Below, piece by piece: positions 43,785 to 52,345 of a DNA stretch of 64,000 nt. The stretch is from JAVWHP01 sp036639955 (GTDB taxonomy: Bacteria; Bacillota_I; Bacilli_A; Erysipelotrichales; Erysipelotrichaceae). The notes below the pieces were generated by a model. That model was not told where the DNA came from, searched no databases, and saw only the letters and a program-made list of their open reading frames with translations. Both the position numbers and the translations under genes were made by a program. The stretch's first letter is position 1, and the number at the start of each line of letters is the position of its first letter. Location of the stretch: assembly GCA_036639955.1 (NCBI GenBank), contig JAVWHP010000001.1, forward strand, positions 144,940 through 208,939. The letters are read 5' to 3'.

Positions 43785-45926
43785 CTATAGAACTTTATCT
43801 ATATTATTAGTAGTAGTTACTGGTTTTTCAATTAAATCCTTAGCAGAAACATTAACTCTACCACGTTCATCAACTTCAATAACCTTAACTTTTATAATTT
43901 GATTTAGTTTAAGTACATCCTCAACATTATCTACTCTTTCATGTTTAATTTTACTAACATGTAATAAACCATCAGTACCATGGAAAAGTTCAACGAAAGC
44001 TCCGAACTTTTCTATTCTTACTACTTTAGCATCAAAGATATCACCTACTTTAGCAACTCTAACAATATCTTCAATAATAGATTTAGCTTTATTTATACTA
44101 TCTCTATTAATATGATAAATTATAACTTTACCATCATCATTAATATCTATTTTAACATTATCGCAATCAGCAATAATTTGGTTAATAACCTTACCACCTT
44201 GACCTATAACATCTCTAATCTTTTCTGGTTTAATCATAAATGATTCTAATTTAAGCGCATATTCACCTACATCACTTCTTGGTTCAGAAATAGTAGCTAA
44301 CATATTAGCCATTATTTGCTTTCTTCCTTGTTTCGCTTGTTCTAATGCCTCTTCAAATATTATACGATCTAAACCATCTATTTTAATATCCATTTGTAAA
44401 GCAGTTATACCTTTAGTAGTACCAGCTACTTTAAAATCCATATCTCCTAAATGATCTTCCATACCCTGAATATCAGTTAATATGGTATGGTTTTCTCCAC
44501 TTTTAACTAATCCCATAGCTATACCAGCTACTGGTCTTGTTATAGGAACTCCAGCAGCCATCAAAGACATAGTACCAGCACATATACTGGCTTGAGAACT
44601 AGAACCATTAGATTCTAATACTTCAGCTACTAATCTAATAGTATAAGGGAATTCTTCTAAACTTGGTAATACTTGAAATAAAGCGCGTTCTCCTAAAGCA
44701 CCATGTCCTATTTCACGACGTCCTGGATTTCCCATTCTACCTGTTTCTCCTACTGAATAAGGAGGAAAGTTATAATGATGCATAAATCTCTTAGTATCAA
44801 CTTCAGTAACATCATCTACAATTTGATTATCATTAAGTGCACCTAAAGTACATACAGATAATACTTGTGTTTCACCTCTAGTAAACATAGCAGAACCATG
44901 AACTCTAGGTAATATATCTACTACTGAACTTAATGGTCTAATTTCATCTATTCGACGTCCATCAGGTCTTATCTTATCAACAGTTATAAGTCTTCTTACT
45001 TCATCTTTAACTATATCATGACATATTTCTTTAACTTGTTTAATTGTATTATTCTTTAATTGCAAGTTTTCATATTCCATCTCATCATAAATAGTTACAG
45101 CTTCTGCTTCTAACTCATCTATTGCTCCATATCTTTCAAGCTTTTCTTTAATTCTTACTGCTTTAATCATTCTTTCTTCTATTAATTCTCTAACTGCTTT
45201 ATTTAATGTTTGATCTACTTCATAAAGTTTAATTTCTCTTTTAGGTTTACCTATTGCTTCTACTATTTCTTCTTGAAAAGAAATTAATCTTTTAATTGCT
45301 TCATGTCCAAACATTATAGCTTCTAGCATTTCTTCTTCGCTTACTTCTTTAGCTCCAGCTTCTACCATATTTAATGCGTATTTAGTACCAGCTACTGCTA
45401 AGTCTATATCTGATTTAGCTAGTTCTTCTTGTGTTGGATTTATAATATATTCTCCATCTACAAGTCCTACATATACTCCTGCTATTGGTCCGTTAAATGG
45501 TATATCTGATATACATAATGATAAACTTGCTCCAAACATACCTGTCATTTCTGGTGTTGCATCTTGATCTACTGATAATACCGTATTTACTACTTGTACT
45601 TCATTTCTAAATCCTTCAGCAAATAATGGCCTTATAGGTCGATCTATCATTCTAGCTGTTAATGTAGCATGTTCACTAGGTCTTCCTTCTCTTCTTAGAA
45701 AGCCTCCTGGGATTCTTCCTACTGAATATAGTTTCTCTTCAAATGTAACTGTTAAGGGAAAGAAATCAATATCCATTTTTGCTGTATTACTAGCTGTAGA
45801 AGCTGATAGCACAACAGTATCATCATATCTTACTAATACTGCTCCACCTGCTTGTTTAGCCATTTCACCAGTTTCTACGGTAATATTTCTACCGCAGAAA
45901 TCTAAACTAAATACTTGTTTAGTCAT
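43785..45926 (-). CDS. pnp: Polynucleotide phosphorylase
   Basis: 713 aa. Two RNase PH domains (first degenerate, second with GDMDFKVAGTTKGITALQMD), an intervening helical domain, then KH (MIKPEKIRDVIGQGGKVINQ) and S1 (VGDIFDAKVVRIEKFGAFVE) domains. Phosphorolytic 3'-5' exoribonuclease of the RNA degradosome. Follows rpsO as in most bacteria. Confidence 0.97.
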   Translation of the reverse strand: MTKQVFSLDFCGRNITVETGEMAKQAGGAVLVRYDDTVVLSASTASNTAKMDIDFFPLTVTFEEKLYSVGRIPGGFLRREGRPSEHATLTARMIDRPIRPLFAEGFRNEVQVVNTVLSVDQDATPEMTGMFGASLSLCISDIPFNGPIAGVYVGLVDGEYIINPTQEELAKSDIDLAVAGTKYALNMVEAGAKEVSEEEMLEAIMFGHEAIKRLISFQEEIVEAIGKPKREIKLYEVDQTLNKAVRELIEERMIKAVRIKEKLERYGAIDELEAEAVTIYDEMEYENLQLKNNTIKQVKEICHDIVKDEVRRLITVDKIRPDGRRIDEIRPLSSVVDILPRVHGSAMFTRGETQVLSVCTLGALNDNQIVDDVTEVDTKRFMHHYNFPPYSVGETGRMGNPGRREIGHGALGERALFQVLPSLEEFPYTIRLVAEVLESNGSSSQASICAGTMSLMAAGVPITRPVAGIAMGLVKSGENHTILTDIQGMEDHLGDMDFKVAGTTKGITALQMDIKIDGLDRIIFEEALEQAKQGRKQIMANMLATISEPRSDVGEYALKLESFMIKPEKIRDVIGQGGKVINQIIADCDNVKIDINDDGKVIIYHINRDSINKAKSIIEDIVRVAKVGDIFDAKVVRIEKFGAFVELFHGTDGLLHVSKIKHERVDNVEDVLKLNQIIKVKVIEVDERGRVNVSAKDLIEKPVTTTNNIDKVL

Positions 45927-45995
45927 TGTTTCACCTCATATTTTTCTGTCTATTTAATAATATCACAGTTTATAATTAAATGAAATAAATAGTAT

Positions 45996-46019
45996 AAAAA
46001 AAAGAGCCCTAAGGCTCTT
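45996..46019 (-). terminator. Terminator between rpsO and pnp
   Basis: Seven-base GC-containing stem (46002-46008 with 46013-46019), four-base loop, T8 on the minus strand. It begins two bases after the rpsO stop. Confidence 0.85.
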
Positions 46020-46021
46020 AA

Positions 46022-46288
46022 TTATTTACGTAATCCTAAACGACCAATTAGTTCTTTATAACGTCCTAAATCTTTAGATTTAAGGTATCCTAATAAGTTA
46101 CGACGTTGTCCAACCATCATCATTAATCCACGTTGAGATGCATAATCATGTTTGTGTGCTTTTAAATGTTCTGTTAAGACATTAATTTGTCTTGTTAATA
46201 CAGCAACTTGAACTTCTGGAGATCCTGTATCTCCTTCTTTTCTTGCGTACTCTTTCATTATTGCTTGTTTTTCTGCTTTTGCTAACAT
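46022..46288 (-). CDS. rpsO: 30S ribosomal protein S15
   Basis: 88 aa, the standard length, with the conserved blocks KEGDTGSPEVQVAVLT, LKAHKHDYASQRGLMMMVGQ and RRNLLGYLK. Binds 16S rRNA early in 30S assembly. A 75-base leader with a possible autoregulatory stem lies upstream. Confidence 0.98.
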   Translation of the reverse strand: MLAKAEKQAIMKEYARKEGDTGSPEVQVAVLTRQINVLTEHLKAHKHDYASQRGLMMMVGQRRNLLGYLKSKDLGRYKELIGRLGLRK

Positions 46289-46320
46289 TGGTTAGTCCTC
46301 CATTGACATATAGTCCTTTC

Positions 46321-46344
46321 ATACCGAGTATAAAGATGAGGTAT
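46321..46344 (-). promoter_or_regulatory. Candidate rpsO leader stem-loop
   Basis: ATACC (46340-46344 on the minus strand) pairs with GGTAT (46321-46325). It lies in the transcribed leader between promoter and ribosome site. S15 commonly represses its own synthesis through leader structures that differ between lineages. Pairing is short, so support is limited. Confidence 0.35.
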
Positions 46345-46371
46345 CAATAAACCCAGTAAGAAATCTATAAC

Positions 46372-46400
46372 ATCTTACCACAATCCTTTATAGTTTACAA
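46372..46400 (-). promoter_or_regulatory. Promoter of rpsO
   Basis: TTGTAA (46395-46400), 17-base spacer, TAAGAT (46372-46377) on the minus strand, giving a leader of about 75 bases. Confidence 0.6.
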
Positions 46401-46407
46401 CCCCTAT

Positions 46408-47175
46408 TTAACATCTTCTAGTAATATTAATTACATACATAAATGCATCATTCAATACTTTATTCAATCTCCTTGTTCTTTCATAATATTCTTCACTACA
46501 ACCCATCTTTAATGTATTTTCAATAACTTTATCTTTTGGATCAAATTCTTCTCCAAAATAATATGCATTAACTAATGCTGCAAACAATGCTACTGTTGTC
46601 TTATAATAAGCTTCTGGTAATAACTTATAGTATTCTTCTTTTATATTATTTGGTTCTTCTAAATACACTATTGATGTTTGCATTCTTTCTTCTTCTTCTT
46701 TACATTCTATTTTTTTAAAATATTCTTTTATTAATAGTAATTCTTCTTTTAATATATCTATATTAAATTCTTTCCAACTGTTTCTCACTGCACATATTTT
46801 AGCATTATATCTATAACTGTAATTGCCTTCTTTATCTACTTCTACTTCTTTAAAGTACATATATGATAAATCTTTATATTCTACATATATACTGCATGGC
46901 ATCCCATTTACTACTCCACAAAGGTCTCGATCAACTTTATCACTTATGCTTAATGCTATTGTATTGCATTTTTGTTTCATTAAATAATCTATAAATTCTT
47001 TTATTGTTTTTTGTCTTACTATTTTATTTTTAAATACTGTATGTTCAATACTTTCAAATTTAATTTCTTTTATCTTTAGTTTTTCTTCATTTATAAGATT
47101 CTCATAATTACCATTTTTCAAATAGTTTTGTACCATCAATACTACTTGAGCACTTACTAATAGTTCTTTTATCAT
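46408..47175 (-). CDS. Unknown protein downstream of hemW
   Basis: 255 aa soluble protein rich in Glu, Lys and Tyr. Segments such as NTIALSISDKVDRDLCGVVN and YYKTTVALFAALVNAYYFGE look folded and globular. No family recognised. It starts 11 bases after hemW with AAGGAG and so shares its transcript. Confidence 0.8.
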   Translation of the reverse strand: MIKELLVSAQVVLMVQNYLKNGNYENLINEEKLKIKEIKFESIEHTVFKNKIVRQKTIKEFIDYLMKQKCNTIALSISDKVDRDLCGVVNGMPCSIYVEYKDLSYMYFKEVEVDKEGNYSYRYNAKICAVRNSWKEFNIDILKEELLLIKEYFKKIECKEEEERMQTSIVYLEEPNNIKEEYYKLLPEAYYKTTVALFAALVNAYYFGEEFDPKDKVIENTLKMGCSEEYYERTRRLNKVLNDAFMYVINITRRC

Positions 47176-47186
47176 GCTTATTCTCC

Positions 47187-48275
47187 TTATTTCATAAAAT
47201 ACATTAATACTTCATGTAATAGCATTTGCCCTTCTTTACTTGTCTTAATATAATCTCCATCCACAATAATCCATTCCTTATTGCTTAACTTTCCTATAGC
47301 ATCTTTATTTTCTTGTATTATATCACATTCATATTTCTTATTGTATTCTTTTATATTTATTCCTTTTCTTAATCTTAAATTCATCATTATTGCTTCAAAC
47401 TTAATTTCTTCTTTATTTAACTTTGTGGTTTCTTTAATGTTTATACCTTTTATATATTCATTAATTTTAAATTCATTATAGTATCTTTCATTCTTATTTT
47501 TTCCACTCGCCCCACATCCTATTCCTTCAAAGTCTTCATATTTCCAATATGCTTTATTATGCAATGATTCTTTTTCTTCTTTAGCAAAATTAGCTACTTC
47601 ATATTGTTTAAATCCATTCTTTTCTAATATTTTTATACCTTCTTCATAATATTGTCCTTCTAATTCATTATCTATTAGTTCTCTATGTTCTCTACCAAAT
47701 TTTGAGTGTTCTTCTATTGTTAATGAATATATAGATATGTGTTTAATATCCCATTTAACTACTTCTTCTAAATCTTCTTTCCATTTTTCTAGTGTTTGTT
47801 TTGGTAATCCATATATTAAATCTATTGATATATTATTAATTCCTATTTCTCTTATATCTTTTATAGCTTTTAATACTTCTTTTATAGTGTGTTTTCTTTC
47901 TATTATTTTTAGTATATTATCATCTAATGTTTGTACACCTAATGATACTCTGTTTATATTACTTTCTTTAATAATATTTAATTTAGATGCATTGAGTTCT
48001 TCGACATTAAGTTCTATGGTATATTCTTTAATGTCTTTAGCAAATGGTTCAACCATTTGCAATAGCTTATATAATAAGCTATCACTTAATGCATTAGGAG
48101 TACCTCCTCCAATATAAATAGTATTATAGTTTTTATCCTTAATAGTATTTAATTCTTTTTCTAAGGAATATAGATATTTAGTAGCTAATTCTTCATTATA
48201 TCCACAACGATCAAAATCACAATAGGCGCATATATGTTTACAAAATGGTATATGTATATATAAAGCATTACTCAT
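47187..48275 (-). CDS. hemW: Radical SAM heme chaperone HemW
   Basis: 362 aa. The iron-sulfur motif CxxxCxxC reads CKHICAYC near residue 12 in YIHIPFCKHICAYCDFDR. GGGTPNALS and LIYGLPKQTLEKWKEDL are also typical. HemW homologues are often misnamed coproporphyrinogen oxidase. lepA-hemW adjacency is normal in Bacillota; here two extra genes lie between them. The start overlaps the upstream Spo0A-like gene by 8 bases. Confidence 0.93.
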   Translation of the reverse strand: MSNALYIHIPFCKHICAYCDFDRCGYNEELATKYLYSLEKELNTIKDKNYNTIYIGGGTPNALSDSLLYKLLQMVEPFAKDIKEYTIELNVEELNASKLNIIKESNINRVSLGVQTLDDNILKIIERKHTIKEVLKAIKDIREIGINNISIDLIYGLPKQTLEKWKEDLEEVVKWDIKHISIYSLTIEEHSKFGREHRELIDNELEGQYYEEGIKILEKNGFKQYEVANFAKEEKESLHNKAYWKYEDFEGIGCGASGKNKNERYYNEFKINEYIKGINIKETTKLNKEEIKFEAIMMNLRLRKGINIKEYNKKYECDIIQENKDAIGKLSNKEWIIVDGDYIKTSKEGQMLLHEVLMYFMK

Positions 48276-48966
48276 TATCTTTCTCCTTCTCTAATATTAC
48301 TTTAGCATTTAATGTTAATATAAATTCATGGCATTTCATCTTATCATCTAAATTAGATTCTTTTATAGCATATCTTAATGCTTTTTCTACTCTACTAGCA
48401 GTAGTTTTATTTATTAATGCTATTTCTTTATATAATTCCATTACCTTATAACCATTAGCATAATTATCACTATTAAGTAATATTAATGCTGTTTTTAAAT
48501 ATTGAAACCCTCTAAAATTAATCGGTATCCTATAACTTAATATAGTATTAGTTATTATACTACTTAATTGTTTATTTTGTCTTAATATTATCGTCTTTTT
48601 TAAATCCATTATACAGTTTACTAACTCATTAAAATAATAAGCTCCAATTATATATTTATCTAATAAATTACTTACATCATTAATACCATTTAAACGACTT
48701 ATATCATCTCTAGATATCAAAGCAATAACTTTTAAATTAAATAATGCTTTAATTTGTTTTATATAACTTAAAGACTCTTTACTATAACCATGTATTCTAA
48801 TTATTAAAACATTAGCATCATTAAAATCTTTAATATCCATTATATTGCCTTCAAAGCTACCAACAATATTAAAATCATTATTATGATAAGAATAATCATT
48901 TAATTGGTTTAATAAATGTAGATCATTCACACATAAATAAATTTTAATTTCATTAATAGCATTCAT
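48268..48966 (-). CDS. Spo0A-like regulator with a dead receiver domain
   Basis: 232 aa with AGGAGG before the ATG. The C-terminal half (about 125-225) matches the Spo0A effector domain: IPINFRGFQYLKTALILL aligns with the Spo0A IPAHIKGYQYLRDAI block, and NKTTASRVEKALRYAIKES with the recognition helix TTPSRVERAIRHAI. The N-terminal half keeps the receiver length and strand pattern. However, the acidic pair is V13-N14, the phospho-Asp position is Arg57 (ANVLIIRIHG), the Thr is Ile84 and the conserved Lys is Gly. It therefore cannot be phosphorylated in the usual way. Probably the sporulation master regulator of this organism, working without phosphorelay input. Confidence 0.8.
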   Translation of the reverse strand: MNAINEIKIYLCVNDLHLLNQLNDYSYHNNDFNIVGSFEGNIMDIKDFNDANVLIIRIHGYSKESLSYIKQIKALFNLKVIALISRDDISRLNGINDVSNLLDKYIIGAYYFNELVNCIMDLKKTIILRQNKQLSSIITNTILSYRIPINFRGFQYLKTALILLNSDNYANGYKVMELYKEIALINKTTASRVEKALRYAIKESNLDDKMKCHEFILTLNAKVILEKEKDNE

Positions 48967-48976
48967 TTTAATCCTC

Positions 48977-49828
48977 CTATCCTATGTAATATACATAACG
49001 TTTGCCAATCTTTTCTTTATTATAAAAATTATATTTAGTTAAAACTTCTAATCCTTGTCTAGCTGTTTCATAACTACTATTATTATATAATACATAATCA
49101 TTTATAGTATAATATGCATTATATTTGTTATGATAATAATAAAACTTTAAACTATTTGAACTAATTTGTGGATACTTAAGAATTAAATCACTTAAATCAT
49201 CTTTAGAATTTTTGTTACATTTCAATTTTATCACTAATTCTGACAAATACAAGATATTATTTTTAATTAATTCTAGCACACTATAAGTTAAATCATTATA
49301 TGGGTTTATAATTGTATCTATGATATTATCATAGATATTCTCTATATTATAATAAATGTATATTACTTTTCTAAGGATATTAGAGTCAGTAGGGTTATAG
49401 TTTAAATTAATTAATATTAGTTTTATAAAGATTGTTTCTTTATTTATTAGATTAATAAACTTAGTAGTTAGATTAATATTATAATAGTTAGCTGTATCTA
49501 TTAGCATTATATTTAGTTTATTAATGTATAATTTTTTATTAGCTCTTAAGTTATTAAAATATGTACTATCTTTATCTATAACGTTAGGAGATAAATTGTT
49601 AGACGCATAAATTATACTATCATTAAGATTTAATAATAAAGAATTAAAAAGATGGCATCTTACAAGTATATAATTATGATTATTTAAAGTATAGTTAAAA
49701 GTAAAGATTGAACGATAATTTAATACTTCTTGCCAGATTAGTTCTCCTACTAGATGCTCATTCTCGCCTAATACTTGTTCTCTTGTTAAATAGTTTTGTT
49801 CACTATATTTTATTGCTAATGAATTCAT
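48977..49828 (-). CDS. Unknown protein with C-terminal winged helix, first gene of the Spo0A-like operon
   Basis: 283 aa, rich in Asn, Ile and Tyr. The last 60 residues (YTINDYVLYNNSSYETARQG, then LEVLTKYNFYNKEKIGKRYV) form a winged helix of the kind found at the C-terminus of Fic proteins (sYETARkaL). The middle is helical. The Fic catalytic motif HxFxxGNGR is absent, so an inactive Fic relative is possible but weakly supported. It lies 10 bases before the Spo0A-like gene and behind a 0A-box-like promoter, so a regulatory or partner role in sporulation is inferred. Confidence 0.6.
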   Translation of the reverse strand: MNSLAIKYSEQNYLTREQVLGENEHLVGELIWQEVLNYRSIFTFNYTLNNHNYILVRCHLFNSLLLNLNDSIIYASNNLSPNVIDKDSTYFNNLRANKKLYINKLNIMLIDTANYYNINLTTKFINLINKETIFIKLILINLNYNPTDSNILRKVIYIYYNIENIYDNIIDTIINPYNDLTYSVLELIKNNILYLSELVIKLKCNKNSKDDLSDLILKYPQISSNSLKFYYYHNKYNAYYTINDYVLYNNSSYETARQGLEVLTKYNFYNKEKIGKRYVYYIG

Positions 49829-49857
49829 ATAAACACCTCATGTTATATTTTAACAAG

Positions 49858-49886
49858 ATATTAAAATTAATGGGGATATTCGACAA
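49858..49886 (-). promoter_or_regulatory. Promoter with overlapping 0A-box-like sequence
   Basis: On the minus strand TTGTCG (49881-49886), 17-base spacer, TAATAT (49858-49863). The -35 is part of TTTGTCGAAT, containing the 0A-box heptamer TGTCGAA (49879-49885). Position over -35 of the operon that encodes the Spo0A-like protein suggests autoregulation. Confidence 0.55.
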
Positions 49887-49892
49887 AAATAG

Positions 49893-49923
49893 AAAAAAAT
49901 AGTCACACTAAAGTGTGACTATT
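49893..49923 (-). terminator. Terminator of lepA
   Basis: Eleven-base stem (49898-49908 with 49913-49923), four-base loop, T7 on the minus strand. The lepA stop (49919-49921) lies in the 5' arm. Confidence 0.88.
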
Positions 49924-51721
49924 CATCATCCATCGATAATACAGCCATAAAAGCTTCTTGAGGTACTTCAACAGAACCTACAGACTTCATACGCTTTTTA
50001 CCTTGCTTTTGTTTTTCTAATAACTTTTTCTTACGCGATATATCTCCACCATAACATTTAGCTAAAACATTCTTTCTTAAAGATGAAATATCACAACGTG
50101 CTACAACTTTACTATTAATAGTTGCTTGAATTGGGATTTGAAACTGTTGTCTTGGTATAAGTGTTTTTAATTTTTCGCATATAGCTTTACCACGAGCATA
50201 AGCAAAATCTTTATGAACTATAATAGATAGAGCATCTACTACTTCCATATTAAGTAGAATATCCATCTTAGCTAGTTTACTAGTTTTATATCCTATAAGG
50301 GTATAGTCGAAAGATGCATAACCTTTAGAATAAGATTTAAGTTTATCAAAGAAATCAAACACTATTTCTCCTAGAGGTAATTCATAAATAATATTAACTC
50401 TTGTATCATCTATATATTCCATATCTATATAAGTACCACGTTTCTTTTGGCATAGTTCCATAATAGGTCCTACATAATCTTTAGGTGCCATAATACTTGC
50501 TTTAACATATGGTTCTTCAATATGATCTATTTCTTGTACATCTGGTAATAGAGATGGATTATCAACCATTAGTTCTTTACCACTAGTTAAGAAAGCATGG
50601 TATACAACACTAGGAGCAGTAAGGATTAAATCAATATTATATTCACGTTCAATTCTTTCTTGTACTACATCCATATGTAATAACCCTAGGAATCCACAAC
50701 GGAAACCAAAACCTAGAGCTTGTGATGTTTCTGCATCATATTGAAGTGACGCATCATTTAACTGTAACTTATCAAGAGCTTCTCTTAGATCATTATATTT
50801 ACTTGAATCTATTGGATATAAACCACAATATACCATAGGATTCATCACACGATAGCCTTTTAATAATTCTTTAGCAGGATTATCTACTAAAGTAATTGTA
50901 TCACCTACTCCTACTTCTTTAACTGATTTAATACTACCAGCTAACCAACCTACTTCTCCACATTCTAATTTAGTTTTCCTTAATTCTTTAGGCGTTCTTA
51001 CTCCTAGTTCTAATACTTCGTATTCAGCACCACTTGCCATAAAACGAATTTTGTCACCAACATTTAACGTACCTTCTTTTATTCTAATCATAGCAATAAC
51101 TCCACGATAAGGATCATAAACACTATCAAAGATTAATGCTTGTAAAGGAGCATTAGGATTTCCACAAGGAGCTGGAACTTTTTCTACAATTTGTTCTAGT
51201 ACTTCTCTAATATTAATTCCATTCTTAGCTGAAATTCTAGGTGCATCACTAGCTGGTAGTCCTATAACATTTTCAATTTCTTCTATTACTACTTCTGGTT
51301 GAGCACTAGGTAAATCTATCTTATTTATAACTGGTATAATTTCTAAATCATTATCTAAGGCTAAGTAAACATTAGCTAATGTTTGCGCTTCAATACCTTG
51401 AGCAGCATCTACAACTAATATAGCTCCTTCACAAGCAGCTAAAGATCTAGAAACCTCATAAGTAAAGTCTACATGTCCTGGTGTATCAATTAGATGAAAA
51501 ATATAATCTTCACCATTCAAACTAGTATATTTTAATTGAACAGCATTCAATTTAATAGTAATTCCACGTTCTCTTTCTAAATCCATAGAATCCAATAGCT
51601 GTGCTTTCATATCTCTTAATTCTACAGTATCAGTTAACTCTAATATACGATCAGCTAAAGTGGATTTACCATGATCTATATGTGCAATTATTGAAAAATT
51701 CCTTATATGACTTTGATCCAT
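49919..51721 (-). CDS. lepA: Elongation factor 4 (LepA)
   Basis: 600 aa ribosome-associated GTPase. G1 AHIDHGKSTLADRILE, the GITIK switch, DTPGHVDF and NKIDLP; EF-G-like domains II, III and V and the LepA-specific C-terminal domain ending in the basic ISRKKKLLEKQKQGKKRMK. The upstream gap holds TTTATG-N16-TATAAT (51750-51777) as a likely promoter and AAAGGAGG. Confidence 0.97.
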   Translation of the reverse strand: MDQSHIRNFSIIAHIDHGKSTLADRILELTDTVELRDMKAQLLDSMDLERERGITIKLNAVQLKYTSLNGEDYIFHLIDTPGHVDFTYEVSRSLAACEGAILVVDAAQGIEAQTLANVYLALDNDLEIIPVINKIDLPSAQPEVVIEEIENVIGLPASDAPRISAKNGINIREVLEQIVEKVPAPCGNPNAPLQALIFDSVYDPYRGVIAMIRIKEGTLNVGDKIRFMASGAEYEVLELGVRTPKELRKTKLECGEVGWLAGSIKSVKEVGVGDTITLVDNPAKELLKGYRVMNPMVYCGLYPIDSSKYNDLREALDKLQLNDASLQYDAETSQALGFGFRCGFLGLLHMDVVQERIEREYNIDLILTAPSVVYHAFLTSGKELMVDNPSLLPDVQEIDHIEEPYVKASIMAPKDYVGPIMELCQKKRGTYIDMEYIDDTRVNIIYELPLGEIVFDFFDKLKSYSKGYASFDYTLIGYKTSKLAKMDILLNMEVVDALSIIVHKDFAYARGKAICEKLKTLIPRQQFQIPIQATINSKVVARCDISSLRKNVLAKCYGGDISRKKKLLEKQKQGKKRMKSVGSVEVPQEAFMAVLSMDDE

Positions 51722-51797
51722 AAAAACCCTCCTTTAAAACAATATCATCATTATAACAAATATCACCTAAACATAAAAGATAAATATTTTATTCAAA

Positions 51798-51828
51798 GTA
51801 AAAGAAGCAGATGGCCTGCTTCTTTTAC
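51798..51828 (-). terminator. Terminator after the fmt-ECF operon
   Basis: Perfect 13-base stem (51798-51810 with 51816-51828), five-base loop, 17 bases after the ECF S gene stop. T-tract is modest. Confidence 0.65.
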
Positions 51829-51845
51829 CCTATATTTAAACCTCT

Positions 51846-52343
51846 TTAATCAATCAGCTTAGGATTCCTATCAGCTATCTTTTTAAATGGTTTAATTGCT
51901 AATATAGCTATTAAACAACTAGCTAATCCTTGAATTAAATTCTCAGGAATACTAGATAATCCTAAAGCAAAACTTGAATATAAAATAGTTTTAGCAAACA
52001 TATAGCCTATTATCATTATAATGATACCTACAAAGTAAGAACTAACCTTTAATTTATCTTTAAGTTTTTTAAATAATATTGAAACTATAAGACCTTCTGT
52101 ACCTTTTATAATTAAAGAAAATAAAGCATAATGCGTATAACCTAAGAATAAATCTGCTAAAGCACTACCTACACCGCCTACAATAAAAGCACCAATAGGT
52201 GATAAGACTGAAGCAAATAATAAAACAATACTATCTCCAATATTTATATAACCTTGATATGGCGTTGGAATACTAATACAAGCAGTAACTGCAAACACCA
52301 TCGCTATACCTAATGCGTAAACTACTATATGATTTTTTTTCAT
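51846..52343 (-). CDS. ECF transporter S component (riboflavin-type family)
   Basis: 165 aa, about five or six membrane helices. The opening PTPYQGYINIGDSIVLLFAS and GGVGSALADLFLGY are the signature of the ECF-ribofla_trS-like family, whose members carry riboflavin, pantothenate, pyrimidine precursors and others. Substrate not determinable. It starts 2 bases after fmt. Confidence 0.82.
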   Translation of the reverse strand: MKKNHIVVYALGIAMVFAVTACISIPTPYQGYINIGDSIVLLFASVLSPIGAFIVGGVGSALADLFLGYTHYALFSLIIKGTEGLIVSILFKKLKDKLKVSSYFVGIIIMIIGYMFAKTILYSSFALGLSSIPENLIQGLASCLIAILAIKPFKKIADRNPKLID

Positions 52344-52345
52344 TT

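Noticed and set aside
47996..48008. TGTCGAA (minus strand) in hemW as a 0A box
   Set aside because: It encodes part of NVEEL in the middle of hemW and has no promoter nearby.
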